Assembly (NCBI GenBank): GCA_014529385.2
Contig: CM043963.1
Location: 107,078,412 to 107,140,411, forward strand
Direction of reading: 5' to 3'
Length of the DNA: 62,000 nt
Source: Adiantum capillus-veneris
Lineage: Eukaryota; Streptophyta; Polypodiopsida; Polypodiales; Pteridaceae
The position numbers and the translations under genes are program-made. Each line of letters opens with the position of its first letter. Position 1 is the stretch's first letter. The notes under the pieces were generated by a model. It saw only the letters and a program-made list of their open reading frames with translations, ran no database searches and was not told the origin of the DNA. Below are positions 10,833 to 22,059 of this stretch, piece after piece.

Positions 10833-12420
10833 AATGGCTGACAATAGTAAAGAGAGTGAAATTAATGTTGATAACTTTGATTTTGCTAATGAATAGGCTA
10901 CCAATGATGCCCCGATGCTTATTAACTATTTTGTTTCTAGGCTTCAACAAGCCATGGGCAATCCATCCCTCCAAAATGAAGTGCAACGACAGCTTCGTGC
11001 TCATGGGATTCTCCAAGCTCCCCACCATGACGAGAGAGCACCTAGGAAGCCTCCTTGCGAAACTTTCAAAAGATGTATCTCTCAGATTCGGAAAGAAGAA
11101 GAGGATCCATATGAAGGGCTCAGAAATTTGCTCCTTGATGACGTATCTCCTTCTTGAAGGAGAATTCAAGAGCCTCCACCGAAGGAATGAGAAAGAAGTG
11201 AGTCTCCTGCCACCTCGGAGGAGATGGCTCCACGAAGACGGTGGGCTAAACGCTCTCCATCACCTCCAAAACAGAAAATACCATCGCATACTTCTCCACA
11301 CCATACTTCAAAGAGGGATGACAAAAAGCAAGAGAAGAAAAAGGCAAGAAAGAGGACACCCTCTTCTCCACCTTCTTCATCCTCTTCCTCTTATGAAAGT
11401 GATGGTGAAGACAATGAAGATCAAGGCAAGAAAAAGGCGAGAAAGAGGTCACCCTCTTCTCCATCTTCCTCAAATTCTTCACCTTTTGAAGAAAGTGATG
11501 GTGCAACCCCTGAACCATAAAAAAGAAGAGGCCATCGAAAATCCTATGCCGCGTAGAAGAGGTCATCCAAGATCAAGAAATTCAAAGAGGGAGGGAAGAG
11601 CATCTCTTTCCTTACCTACAATGGCACTTTTGGTGCTACGAACAAAGTCTTGGCCTTTATCCAACAGTTCGATGCGGCATTTGGAGATGAGGGCTTCACG
11701 GAGTCCTCTAAGCTATGCCATGTAGCTATGCACTTTCAAAAGTCTGCCAGAAAATGGTGGTCTAGCCTACGGGCCAATGGTGAAGCTCCACGAATATGGA
11801 AAGCTTTAAGAGCTTCCATTATGAAGCAGTTTTTGGCCACCGATGCCAAAGACAAAGTACTCACCGAATGGCGAAGCTTGAAGCTCTCTCCCTACAAATC
11901 CATTCACAAATATGTAGACAAGTTTTGGGACTTACAACTCAAAGACACTGTCTTCAAGAAGTTGAATTTTGGAGAGCAAAAGCAACAATTTTGTGCGGGC
12001 TTAACTGAAGAAATGGCGGAGTATGTCAACTCCCAAAGGCCACGCACCATATTGGCGGTTATACACCATACTATGATGGATTCTCCAATAAATTTCCAAA
12101 CGGGGGCTAAAAGAAATTCTAAGCCCACGGAAAACAAAGGTTCCAATGAGCCTAAGGGTAAGGACAATGTCCAAAAGTCTCCTAAGGGCAACTCCAACAA
12201 AGCTAAAGAGAAGGGAGTTTACAAAGGCAAAAATAAACTCTCTCCTGAAGACCTTGAGCATTATCGCAAGGATAACCGCTATTTCAAGTGTGGTGAGCAA
12301 GGGCATGCGTACCGTGCTTGTCCCCAAAAGAACACCCGCCATGAACCTCCTAGAGCTACCTTGTTCGAAATCCAAGAGGAGGAAATTCACCACAAAGGAT
12401 CTCCTCTATGCCATGCTTGG
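10833..12420 (+). pseudogene. E1 gag (family A gypsy), broken
   Basis: Starts ATGGCTGAC at 10833. Several in-frame stops follow (for example at 10893-10895, and near 11155, 11188 and 11518), with frame changes. Recognisable parts are a Ser-rich, Lys/Arg-rich tract (11225-11515), the capsid region with FIQQFDAAFGDEG, AMHFQKSARKWWSSLR and the IHKYVDKFWDLQL segment (11650-12010), and a zinc knuckle near 12280-12322. That knuckle reads Y-FK-C-GEQG-H-AYRA-C: its first Cys has become Tyr, whereas E2 keeps Cys. Gag would form the particle shell and package RNA. This copy cannot make a full product. Confidence 0.85.
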
Positions 12421-13190
12421 GGAAAGGTAAGAGAACATGATGCTTTTATTCTCTTTGACCCTGGTTCTACTCACAATTTCATATCCACAGAGTTGGCCAC
12501 CAAGCTAGGCATACAAGCTTATGAGATGGGAGATGTCCTACCCGCAAACAGTGCTTTCAAGGGGCAAGAAGCTTCACTCACTCCCTAATCGGGAAATTGA
12601 GGCTCCATGTCCAAAGCTATGTGGACAAAGAGGACTTCTTTATCTCTCCTCTCAAGCACGAGGATGTAATCCTAGGGGCACCATGGTTTGATCGCATGGC
12701 TGCCAATGTTAAATTCCCTGAAAGGAGAATCTCCTTTAAGTTCAGGGAAAAAGATATGTACATAGATGCTAAGGAAATGGGTAACACCATACCCATTGTA
12801 CATACACAAGCTTTCAACAAGTCAATAAAGAGCTCTATTTCCGTGTACATGATTTTTGTAAAGACTCTCAAAATGAACCTAATGTTTTAGCAAAAGAAAA
12901 TATACACAATCAAAAGGAATTAGAGATATCCAATTTTCTCAAGGGATTTCAAGATGTCTTTATTGACGATATCCCTTGTGATCTACCTCCTAAACGAGGC
13001 AATGATGACCATGCAATTGAACTTCTTCCAGGAAGGATAATTTTCTCAAGGGATTTCAAGATGTCTTTATTGACGACATCCCTTGTGAGCTACCAGCTCC
13101 TAAACGAGACAATGATGACCATGCAATTGAACTTCTTCCAAGAAGTTCACCGCCTAACAAACCTCCTTATAGAGTTTCTCAAGCTCAACA
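12421..13190 (+). pseudogene. E1 protease region, broken
   Basis: The aspartic-protease signature reads DAFILFD-P-GSTHNFIS (Asp 12457-12459); the usual Thr or Ser of D-T/S-G is Pro. A frame break falls near 12590. The downstream region (VQSYVDKEDFFISPL, then DVILGAPWFD) continues to about 12890 in another frame. The linker to RT is disrupted by a 107-bp tandem duplication. The enzyme would have cut the Gag-Pol polyprotein; it is not functional here. Confidence 0.8.
12932..13146 (+). repeat. 107-bp tandem duplication inside E1 pol
   Basis: The unit beginning AATTTTCTCAAGGGATTTC starts at 12932 and again at 13039 and includes GATGACCATGCAATTG in both copies. The period of 107 is not a multiple of 3, so it shifts the frame. 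E2 and E6 carry one copy. Confidence 0.85.
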
Positions 13191-13927
13191 AAAGGAGATT
13201 ATGCGGCAAGTGCATGAGTTAGTTGACAAGGGAATGGTTAGTCCTAGCTCATCTCCATTTTGTTCTCATGTGCTATTAGTGCAAAAGAAAGACGACACAT
13301 ATCTCATGTGTGTCGACTATAGAGCACTAATAGGATCACTATCAAGAATAGGTTTCCCGTTCCACAGGTAGAAGACCTATTTGATAAGCTACAAGGGTCT
13401 ACCTACTTCAGTAGGATTGACCTAAAAAGTGGCTATCATGAAATAAGGATAGTTGATCAAGACATTGTAAAGACCGCATTTCGCACTATGTTTGGTCTTT
13501 TCGAATACATTTTATGCCTTTTGGCTTGACCAATGCACCGGCCACATTCAACCGCTTGATGGAGAAGCTATTCAGGCCTCACCAAACCTTTACTGGAGTG
13601 TTCTTTGATGATATCATCATCTACTCTAATTCATTAGACGAACACAAGCAACACCTCTAGGTAATATTTCAAGTTCTAAGAGAGAATAAACTTTATGTTA
13701 ATCGAAAGAAAAGTGAATTTTTCTTACAAGAGATTCAGTATTTAGGTCACATTATCTCTCAAGATTGGCATCCAAATGGATCCATCAAAATTAGAGGTAA
13801 TAAAAGGATGGCGTAAACCAAGGAATCTTCATGAACTAAGAAGCTTATAGGTTTGTGTGCATACTATGATGCTTCATAGAAAAGTTCTCACTAATAGTAG
13901 GACCATTACATGACCTAACAAAGAAAA
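13190..13927 (+). pseudogene. E1 reverse transcriptase, broken
   Basis: RT blocks are readable across several frames: [15 protein letters not shown], the RIDLKSGYH block (13410-13440), [18 protein letters not shown] and [11 protein letters not shown] (catalytic Asp pair near 13606). The third residue before the Asp pair is Phe, as in E2; E6 has FVDD. There is an in-frame TAG at 13658-13660 where E2 has CAG (Gln), and several indels. The polymerase would copy element RNA into DNA; this copy is dead. Confidence 0.85.
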
Positions 13928-14194
13928 ATGTTAGGTATACATGGTTTGCCAAGGAGAACAATGCTTTCGCTTAAAGAAAAGATTATCTCTCAACCTGTGC
14001 TTACACTCCCAAATCTCTCAAAGACATTTGAGGTCCAATGTGATGCTTGTGGTGATTGCCTTGGAGTTGTTTTGCTCCAAGAAGGGCACGCCATAGGCTA
14101 TGAAAGTCGAAGGCTTGACCCTATTGAGCAAGCATTAGGCATATATGAAAAGGAACTCCTCGCAGTTCTACATGCCTTAGACTCATGGAAGCAC
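13928..14194 (+). pseudogene. E1 RNase H N-terminal part, truncated
   Basis: Contains the gypsy RNase H block FEVQCDACGDCLGVVLLQEG, then GYESRRLDPIEQ and ALGIYEKELLAVLHALDSWKH. Similarity to E2 stops sharply after the GAAGCAC of 14188-14194, where E2 continues YLLGTPFILRMDHQSL. Integrase and the 3' LTR are missing, so E1 ends here. Confidence 0.85.
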
Positions 14195-15428
14195 GGTTCC
14201 GTTATGACCTCTTGGTGTCCTACACAATGGCATCATGCTCTTGCAATTTATCGTGGTAGCCACCTCATGACTTGTGGATCCCTTCGTGTGATGAACCCCT
14301 CCCATCATCCTACCCTATGTGGCACTGATTGGTAATTGACTTCCTCATTCTGTTTTCAAGCCTTTCCTTTTCTATTTCTCAAAGGTCGTTCTTTCTCCAC
14401 AGTGACTTTGTAGGAATACAAGCCCGAGGGATTGATGCCCAAGGAAGGCCATGCCACAAATGCGTATCGGCTCTGTGTGGCAAGAGAATTAGGATGTTTT
14501 GGCATGGTTAGGATTGGTACACAGCACACAGAGCAGAAACAAGGCTTATATTTTTCTGCTAGCATGGCATGTACAGGTGCTGATAATTTCTAAACATTAG
14601 AGTCAACACCATTTATTCATGTCATGGTTGAAATGGGCACTAAATCAAACTAGCTAGATGATTATGTAATGTTTAAATAACAAGACTCCAAAAATGGATA
14701 TAGCTACATATAGATTTCATGTTGAACATTTCAAAGGAGGTGATCAATCATCAAATCAACGGGGGTAGTGCTTGATAGCATAACCAACTTGGCTACATGC
14801 AAGTGCTATTCATTTGTTGTAGCAAGAGTTGAACAAGGGAAATTCAATTGATGTACACATCCAATGATGCCCAAGTGTGGCCAAATTGCTAGACATAATT
14901 TTGGTGAACATAGGTACTTAAGAAGCTTGAAAGTGCAACTCATTAAGTACAACACGAGCTATAAAAAATGACCCTATTTGGCTGCACTATTTCACATCAG
15001 TCTTCTTAGAGGAAAAGTGCAGAGGGGCCAGAGTAAGGGGCAATCTCCATATTCTATTACATGTGCTTAGGTTCGTACAATACATGAAGTGATGGTGTCT
15101 CTTTAGTGGCTATAATTAATGATTGCTTGCTTAGATTGTAGTAGCTTGCACGATTGACAAGTTGTTGTTGTTGTTGTCTCTATGTGTGTGAGAGGCGGGG
15201 GGGGGGGGAGGAAATCATAAGGGAGCACAAAAAATGTGTACACCTATTGGTAGAAGCCCTCTTTATGCTCCCTTATGGCATGATAGAGCACTTTGCATGC
15301 CATGCCAAACTCTTCAACTAGGAGTGAGATAGCACACTAAAGCTCCACCCAACGATCTGTTATAGCACACCATGACCATATATAGGACCCCTTTACTCAC
15401 GTGAGCCACTTGGAATAGGGAACCCTAT
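14195..15428. other. spacer without a recognised gene
   Basis: No homology that I can identify follows the E1 breakpoint. A short open frame at 14329-14511 carries no known motif. A poly-G run lies at about 15196-15209. Confidence 0.45.
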
Positions 15429-15600
15429 GGTCCGGCGCCAAGAAGGAGGAGGAGAAAGAGCATAACGAGGAGAAAAAGAAGGAGGAAGAAGAGGTAGAGG
15501 AGTAGAAGGAGTCAAGGGCCAAGGAGGAGGAGAAGAAAGAGAATAAGGAGGAGAATAAGGAGGAGAAAAAGGAGGAAGAAGAGTCCAAGGAGGACATGGG
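15429..15600 (+). repeat. purine-rich GAGGAAGAAG tract
   Basis: About 170 bp is almost wholly A and G on the plus strand (GGAGGAGGAGAAAGAG type) and would encode only Lys/Glu-rich repeats. It could be a degraded low-complexity exon or a simple repeat, and could adopt triplex DNA. No flanking coding context supports a gene. Confidence 0.75.
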
Positions 15601-15649
15601 AGTCAACCCCAAGTAAAAGTCCTATAAATCCTGGTAAAGTTGAGTGGAA

Positions 15650-15805
15650 CATTTTGTAAAGAGCACAAAATACTTTGTAGAAAATGGACAGTATCTCTTC
15701 TTGATAACCAACATTTTGTATAGCTATACAAAATTTTGTAAAGAGCACACAATATTTTTAGAGAACGTATAGTATCTCTTCTTGAGAACCAACATTTTGT
15801 ATAGA
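15650..15805. repeat. two-copy tandem repeat of about 80 bp
   Basis: Units share TTTTGTAAAGAGCACA, AGTATCTCTTCTTGA and AACCAACATTTTGTATAG in order: about 15650-15727 and 15731-15805. Confidence 0.75.
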
Positions 15806-15989
15806 TACACATCACTTGTAAAATTAAACCTCTTGATACAAGTAAATTGAGCCAAAGGCTTCCACTCTTCCAAATTCATTGACCCTAGCTCTTATGTAAC
15901 TCCCAATATATTCTTTCACTCTTACCCACAATTGTGGCAACCCTTGGGTTTGTATTTGCACATTCAATCCAATTCAATTGTGTTGAAGG

Positions 15990-16108
15990 TAGCATGTCAA
16001 GCCCCTAAGCATAATCCATGCCATCTTCAAGCTCTATACTTGAAGAGCTAGCATGCCAAGCCCCAAATCATAATACATGCCATCTTCAAACCCTATACCC
16101 GAAGAGCT
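15990..16108. repeat. two-copy tandem repeat of about 60 bp
   Basis: Units at about 15990-16049 and 16050-16108 both read AGCATG..AAGCCCC.AA..CATAAT.CATGCCATCTTCAA....TATAC..GAAGAGCT with few differences. Confidence 0.8.
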
Positions 16109-16555
16109 TAAATACTCTATCAACCATTGTGGGAGTTATTTAAGGTAAGTTTCCATGATGAAAATTGGCTCCGAAGTCTGGTTCTTTCTTCTCCTCCTCC
16201 ACTTCCTCCTCTTCCTTCTTCTCCTCTTCTATGGTCTTTTGTTCATGAACTTTTCTCTCTTTTTATTTGTTGCTTGCTCACAATACATGAGCAAGATGAG
16301 CATCCTTAGTTGAAGGCTTTAGCTTGGAAATAGAAGTGCAATCTCCATTTTGTGTCTCCAAGTGTTGTGTAATCTCCTCTTTCTTCTCATGCTCATAACT
16401 CCCTCGTGGATTGTATGTTTGAAGTGTCGTTTGCTTCATCATGTTTGCAGGTGAAAGATCTCTATAGCATTGTAAGTTTTTTGTGATGATTCCATGAGTT
16501 TTTTGTAGCTAATCCACTTCATAATCAATTAAGAACCCAAGATTTATGCATTCAA
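16109..16555. other. spacer without a recognised gene
   Basis: Contains a small TCCTCC-rich stretch near 16192-16235. No coding or RNA feature is supported. Confidence 0.4.
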
Positions 16556-16559
16556 ATTG

Positions 16560-17004
16560 CATTATAAGCATTAGAGTGGTATTAGGACAACATTGCTAAG
16601 CTACTGAGTGCATTTCAAAACAAAATAGCAAGGTCAAAACAACCTGTAGATAATAAGCATTTTTTTTGAAAAGTGATTAAAATTAATGTGGATTTGAAAA
16701 GTTATGCATGTGTGCTTAAGATTTGTCTACCCGACCCAATTGGACTTCGTTTGCTTAGTAAATCATCAAGGTTTTCTTGTAGATGTTACAATTATTTTTT
16801 TCCGTCTGACATACAATTGAGTGTAGCATTGAGTAGATAAGGATTGAGTGTGTTTTGTAAGAGATTGACAACCTCGTATAGCCTCTATGCACTAGTCATG
16901 TTGACTCCGTTCCACGGTATGACGCTTATGTACGTAGTTCTTGCTATCCCTACAATAAGATAAGAGTGAGGCTTGGCAACCCCCAAACTTACACCTTCAT
17001 GTAT
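16560..17004 (+). mobile_element. diverged LTR-like fragment related to the non-coding element at 27121
   Basis: The reverse complement aligns in order with 27121-27540: CCTCACTC.TATCTTATTG, ATAGC.AGAAC, GACTAGTGCATAGAGGCTA, GAGGTTGTCAATC, AAGCACACATGC and GCTTAGCAATG. Here the sequence is in the opposite orientation and ends CCAAACTTACA near 17004. No PBS follows, so it is a 3' LTR or solo fragment. Confidence 0.6.
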
Positions 17005-17027
17005 ACATGCATAGCAAGAATTGAGAT

Positions 17028-17640
17028 TCATTCATCCTCTCTAAGTCTAAGGGTCTTTGAAACATCATCAAGGAAGAAAAAATGATGCCCCCTCACAACC
17101 ACCAATGCATGCAAGTTGAGTAATTGGAAGTTTAGCACGTCCTCCATCATGAAATCTCCCTCGACCATTTGTTCAACCTCGTCAAGAGAGCCAGTGTCTT
17201 GTAAAATCAAAATTGCAACAGATGCCTCCATATGATTGGCAAGCACCTCCACTTGTTCATTTACCTTGTTAACTAGGGTTTCAGCTAGCTTGTTGCTCAT
17301 CTTTTCTTTAATCTTTGCCTATTCAATTCACTCAAGCACCAACAAGGCAAAAACAAAGTCCCACTTGAGGAATTGGGTGCCTATACACCCCATGCCCAAT
17401 TCCATGAGGTCATACTCATCCTCTATCCTGAAGTCCCTCTCAATATAACCTACATAAGTGCTTATCACCCTATACAAGTGCGTCAAGAACTTAGCTAACA
17501 ACCACCTAGTGTCAAATCCCTTGAAAACAATGGCACAATCTAACATGTGCTACTCCATGGACTCTAGAAACTCTCTTAATGCATCAATGTGTGAGTTTGT
17601 TGTGGACTCCATGTTGATGCGCATCCATCCAATATGGAAT
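17028..17640 (-). pseudogene. unrecognised reading frame of about 200 codons with three stops
   Basis: On the minus strand one continuous frame runs from about 17640 to 17028, interrupted only by TAG, TGA and TAG (near 17547, 17328 and 17319). It encodes segments such as IDALREFLESME, FKGFDTRWLLAKFLTHLYR and a C-terminal RGHHFFFLDDVSK. The density of stops is low for random sequence of this composition, so it looks like a decayed gene or an extra ORF of an LTR element. I recognise no family. It lies directly beside the LTR fragment at 16560-17004. Confidence 0.35.
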
Positions 17641-17720
17641 GCCCACCTTAGCAGCTTGTGCAAGGAAGGCTTCATGGGATTGTGTTTCTCTAACCTTTTT
17701 CACTAGCTTCTTGCGTGCAC

Positions 17721-18419
17721 ATGTATGGTGCCATCCCATGATGCGAGAGAATGAAAAGTGAATTTGAAAACACTTAAAATTGACTTATATACCCAAGGTC
17801 ACTTATTTTAAAAAAAAAAAAAACTTGAAAACTCACTAAAAATGGAAGTGGAAAAAAATCCCCAGAGACACTATGAAAAACACCTTTTTCATCAAAATTA
17901 CAACTGGCCATCTGGAGACTCGTATAGTAATGCAATGTTGGAATGTAATATCCTTAAAACAATTAGTGCTAAAGTTCAGTCAAAATTTGAAAAACATCAT
18001 GAAAGACTTCATTAAAAACTAAAAAATGAATAAAAACCTAAAATACTTCACCAAAACATTACATTTGAAATAAATTTGCAGAGAGACATGATAAAAACAC
18101 CATCTTTATCAATTAAGAGCATTATTAATCTCAACTAGAAACATGAATAGTAATGCATGTAGGAATTCAATGCCCTTGCAAAAAGAACACTTTTCCTTTC
18201 TAGATAGAACAGCCTTGTCATTTACAACAAAATGATACTTTCTGGAAAATTTGAGATACTCGTGAAGGTGGCCAATGTTCCAATTGTCATTGATACATAT
18301 TTTGTGCATGCATCATCATGGAGGTATCTTTGAAGATCTATGGTCTCTCAAGACGTACCATCAAAGTCCATTTCCCCGCATCCTCCCATTGTTTGCTTGT
18401 GGCTTTTGTAGGGAAAGAC
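17721..18419. other. AT-rich spacer without a recognised gene
   Basis: Includes a poly-A run at 17810-17823. No coding feature is supported. Confidence 0.4.
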
Positions 18420-18660
18420 TGTGGACGGCGGGAACCAACCTTAAGTTGGACTGGTGGGTGAAGGAAGATTTTAGGAGCAGTAACCAGTGAGTTATCGCAT
18501 TAATTGACAGTGCACAGTCATCCAAACACACCAGTCCATTGACAGCCTACTAATAGGATCCATTACTCATTTTGTATAGATTTTGACTCTTTAGAATCTT
18601 CATTAGTCTACATCCGGAGATACTTGTGCTCTTGTAATCTGTAAAGTCTCTACTTTCGAA
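18420..18660 (+). mobile_element. LTR fragment of the E5 family
   Basis: Matches the start of the E5 3' LTR at 37735: TGTGGA.GGCGG.AACC, GAAGGAAGATT.TAGGAGCAG, TAACCAGTGAGTTAT, GACAGTGCACAGT, then GACTCTTTAGAATCTTCATTAG and TACTTGTGCTCTTGTAATC. No E5 coding sequence adjoins it, so it is a solo or truncated LTR. It lies about 19 kb from the E5 LTR, in the same orientation. Confidence 0.75.
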
Positions 18661-18955
18661 TTTCACACAAGTTCTATTACGAATTTGAATTTTTTTAAAG
18701 CATCACTCATTATTTAAGATATTTGAGTTCAAATTATGAATCGTAGGTTGAGAAAACCTAGAATTTAAAATTTACGCTACAAAATTCTGACATGTTTAGC
18801 TATATGAATCACTAACTAACTTATTGCAAGACTTATTTACTCATTGTAGAATTTTCTTTTACTACTGTAAAGTTAATATAAGACTGTAAAGTTTAACTTA
18901 AAAATGTAAAGTAAATTATCATTAAAGAATTAAATAAAATAATTATAAAGACAAA
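18661..18955. other. AT-rich spacer, possibly the rest of the E5-type LTR
   Basis: Similarity to E5 cannot be followed past about 18660 because the E5 copy enters a (CT)n tract there. No gene is seen. Confidence 0.35.
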
Positions 18956-19251
18956 AGAATACACAGGGATGACAAATGAAGGCACATGGACTTACCTGGA
19001 CTCACATAGGAGGGGACAAAGTGGGACACACTGTCACATGAAAAGGAGAGGCTAATCTTGACTAATCTTAATGAGGGGGGGCTGTGTGGCCTTATCTTTT
19101 GATAATAATGACAAAGTGGTCAAGCTGATGGGTACCACAAGGGTACCAAAAACGCGGGTATGATTTTTGAGAAAAAAAAAATAAAAATTTAACTAATTTT
19201 TTTTTAAAGTTCTTTTTTTTTGGAAATTTTTTTTGGACGTTTTTCTTTCTG

Positions 19252-19261
19252 CTATAAATAG
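19252..19261 (+). promoter_or_regulatory. TATA box in the E4 LTR
   Basis: CTATAAATAG lies about 25-35 bp upstream of a CA-rich stretch (ACATCCATGCTCACA). It is well placed to be the LTR promoter. Confidence 0.5.
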
Positions 19262-19424
19262 AACATCCATGCTCACATTTTAAACATAGAGATTGCCTCT
19301 ATAGCGCTCACGAAGTGCTGCCACTTCTCTTAGAGAGAAGGCATCCACAAACCACTAAGAGAGCAAAAACTCTAGTGGACTAATAATGTGCGTATTAATT
19401 AAGCATTCAATTAACTTTAAGAAT

Positions 19425-20080
19425 GATGTATGTGTGCTATCTCTTACTCTAATCTCTCTAATAGATTAGTAAGATTCAGTTAACTATGTGTGTGTGTGTG
19501 TGTGTGCTATCTCTTACTCTAATCTCTCTAATAGATTAGTAAGATTCAATTAGTTTTAAGAAGGATATGTGTGTGTGTGCTATCTCTTACTCTAATCTCT
19601 CTAATAGATTAGTAAGATTCAATTAGATGTGTGTGTGTGTGTGTGTGCTATCTCTTACTCTAATCTCTTTAATAGATTAGTAAGATTCAATTAGCTATGT
19701 GTGTGTGTGTGTGCTATCTCTTACTCTAATCTCTCTAATAGATTGGTGAGATTCAATTAGCTTTAGAAAAGGATGTGTGTGTGTTCTCTTTTACTCTAAT
19801 CTTTCTAATGGATTAGTAAGATTCAATTAACTTTAGAAAAGATGTGCGTGTATGTTTTCTCTTAGAAAAGAATGTGTGTGTGTTCTCTTTTACTTTAATC
19901 TTTCTAATGGATTAGTAAGATTCAATTAACTTTAGAAAAGATGTGTGTGTATGTTTTCTCTTAGAAAAGAATGTGTGTGTGTTCTCTTTTACTTTAATAT
20001 TTCTAATGGATAGTTCTTATTCAATTAACTTTAGAAAAGATGTGTGTGTATGTTTTCTCTTACTCTAATCTCTCTAAGTA
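19425..20080 (+). repeat. minisatellite of about 65-95 bp units with (TG)n spacers
   Basis: At least eight units share the core CTTACTCTAATCTCTCTAAT.GATTAGT.AGATTCAATTA, followed by a (TG)n run of variable length. Cores begin near 19441, 19512, 19585, 19654, 19718 and 19791, with more degenerate units to 20080. The (TG)n length varies between units. Confidence 0.9.
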
Positions 20081-20532
20081 TACCTACTCTCTCTAATTAG
20101 TACATCTTCACTATTAACTTATGCATAGTTAATTGAAAGTTAATACATAAGAGAACTCATCTTATTCTTATTATACATGATGAAATTCTCATTCACCAAT
20201 TTTATTGTCAATTAGATTAAGTAGAATTTTGAATAATACTAAAAATTGATTTAGTTGACATATAGAAATGGAAGTTAGAATTGGATTAGAAATGTCATGC
20301 ATAAAAGTAATGCAGTCCTAAACTTTCACTCGTAGTTTACACACTTAATTTTTGATTAATTACGATTAGCAAATATTTGATGTATAGAAATTATATGTAG
20401 AATAACAACACTAAGTGTGAATCCGAGTTGACGAGGGTTCAAATTACAAACTCTCTTTGGAAACAAGGAGACTAATAGGAAAATTGACCAATTTAAAGTT
20501 CTAAGTGTATAACATAAGTGTAGTACAAAAAA

Positions 20533-20655
20533 ATGGCTCCAAAGCATGCTCGAACCCAAGGCACTAATGATCATGAAGCTGGTACAAGTAACGGTGGAAC
20601 TCCTGCGGAACTTGTTATGTCTCCACCAATCGGATCAATCAGAGCTATGGTACAG
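20533..20655 (+). CDS. short ATG frame ending at a splice donor within the E4 LTR
   Basis: ATG at 20533 follows AAAAAA and opens 41 codons that begin MAPKHARTQGTNDHEAG, polar and gag-leader-like. It ends at a consensus donor (GTACAG then GTTAGTATTG) at 20655/20656 in phase 0. A possible acceptor (ATATGCACAGAG) lies at 22054, just before the gag frame. If used, this would remove the PBS-proximal leader and give gag a spliced N-terminus. It could equally be a chance frame. Confidence 0.35.
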
Positions 20656-21243
20656 GTTAGTATTGCAGTTTCAAGTTATGCATCATTGCATATGCGAAAC
20701 CATAGGAATATATTATTTACCTTATGAAAAGAAAACACGGACCGAAACCACGGGGCTTAACCCCAAGAAACTCGGCATAAAGTAAAGGAACATGTATGTT
20801 TAAACAGTGTGGTAGTAATTAGATAACAAAAGAAGGGTGAGTGTGGTGTGGAAAGTGGGAGAATGATACCCCGACGGTATCATTCTATGGACGGGTGGAC
20901 CCGATGAGTCGAGTAACTTTCCAACGCTAGAATTGTTTTTTTATAGTCATAAATCTTAAAAGAGACAAACCTTGGCGGCTGTGCTTCTCAAACATGGGGA
21001 AAAAAGCGCACAGGTTGGTCACTCTAAGATTTATACTTTTAGGTATAATTGATTATAGATAGTTTTTAGATAGGGTTATGGTGGTCATGCTCCACCATAG
21101 CGAGATAGGACCAATCCTTCACTAACGGTTCATGCCCGTGGCTACGTAGTAGTTAAGGCAATGTCCGTTGGTTTTTCTTTTTCAGGATTGGAGACCTATC
21201 AAAGGTACTCCGCTCCTCTCAAAAAGGGGCAGGGACCTCACAT

Positions 21244-21256
21244 TGGTATCAGAGCC
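21244..21256 (+). other. E4 primer binding site
   Basis: TGGTATCAGAGCC follows the LTR end CTCACA after one base and matches the plant tRNA-iMet primer site exactly over TGGTATCAGAGC. Confidence 0.88.
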
Positions 21257-21424
21257 TAGGTTAAAGCTTGGGGAGATTTTTAGATTGATGTTTGGATATT
21301 GAAGGATGCGAATGTTTGAAATAATAGAAGAACCTAGAAAAATTGTTTTGAGTTTTTATATGGTATTGAAGACTGAACTTTCCTAGTATAGGAAAATGTT
21401 CATTCAGCCTACCAAAAATTCCAG

Positions 21425-21874
21425 GTGTTCACCATCATGTTTGAAAATGCATGCCAATCCCCAAATTATCAGTTTCGAAAAAGGGTGATGATGATTTTGG
21501 ATAGGGTGTTTGCACCACCTATCCCAAGGGTGCATAGAGGATGGGGTATCAATTGGAGTCCATCTGGAGGAATCTATACCATCGATGCTGACAAGATATG
21601 GTGCATGGATACCAACCTTAAGAAACTTCGATGGGCAGAGGAGTTAAAAGTCATCGAAGTTTATCTTTTCATTTGTACTAAGAATCCGGATGCTACCATT
21701 ACCTTGGGAGGAGAAAAGATATCTCATATTCAATGGGTCTAACCAAGTTACAAAAGTTATCCATGGTGGTAGGATTCGACCCATATGTGTATCTCGTAGC
21801 TTTCAAGGGTCAAAAGAAACTTATTATTTTGATCCTTTAGCCTATCCTCTTGTAGTCACTAAACTCAAAATATA
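21425..21874 (+). pseudogene. unrecognised frame between the E4 PBS and gag
   Basis: Open from about 21425 to 21742, then continuing in a second frame (GGRIRPICVSRSFQG) to 21874. It has Trp/Arg-rich and Gly-rich stretches (RVHRGWGINWSPSGG) but no known motif. By position it could be an element leader ORF or a captured fragment. Confidence 0.3.
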
Positions 21875-22059
21875 GAGACATTACAATCCTTGTACCTAAA
21901 GACTACCAACCTTGGTAGCAAATTATGTGTATATAAATAAAGTTTGGATTAATATTATCTTTTGTTTGTATTATTGTCTGATCAAGTCTTGCCTGAAAGT
22001 GGATTAAAGTTAGAGTATCCAATAAAGTTTCACTTAATCTATATATGCACAGAGTGCGG

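Larger units (their letters stand above)
18960..21242 (+). mobile_element. E4 5' LTR (family B gypsy); start approximate
   Basis: The end is set by GGGACCTCACA at 21232-21242, followed by a PBS. A TATA box (CTATAAATAG, 19252-19261) and a short leader rich in AGAGA suggest the U3/R boundary is near 19285. The left end cannot be fixed because no second copy is present; a TG near 18970 is one candidate. The LTR would be about 2.2 kb and contains a TG-rich minisatellite and a short ATG frame with a splice donor. Confidence 0.55.

Noticed and set aside
19425-20080. CRISPR-like regular repeat array
   Set aside because: Spacers are TG runs of varying length, not unique sequences, and the host is a plant; it is a minisatellite.
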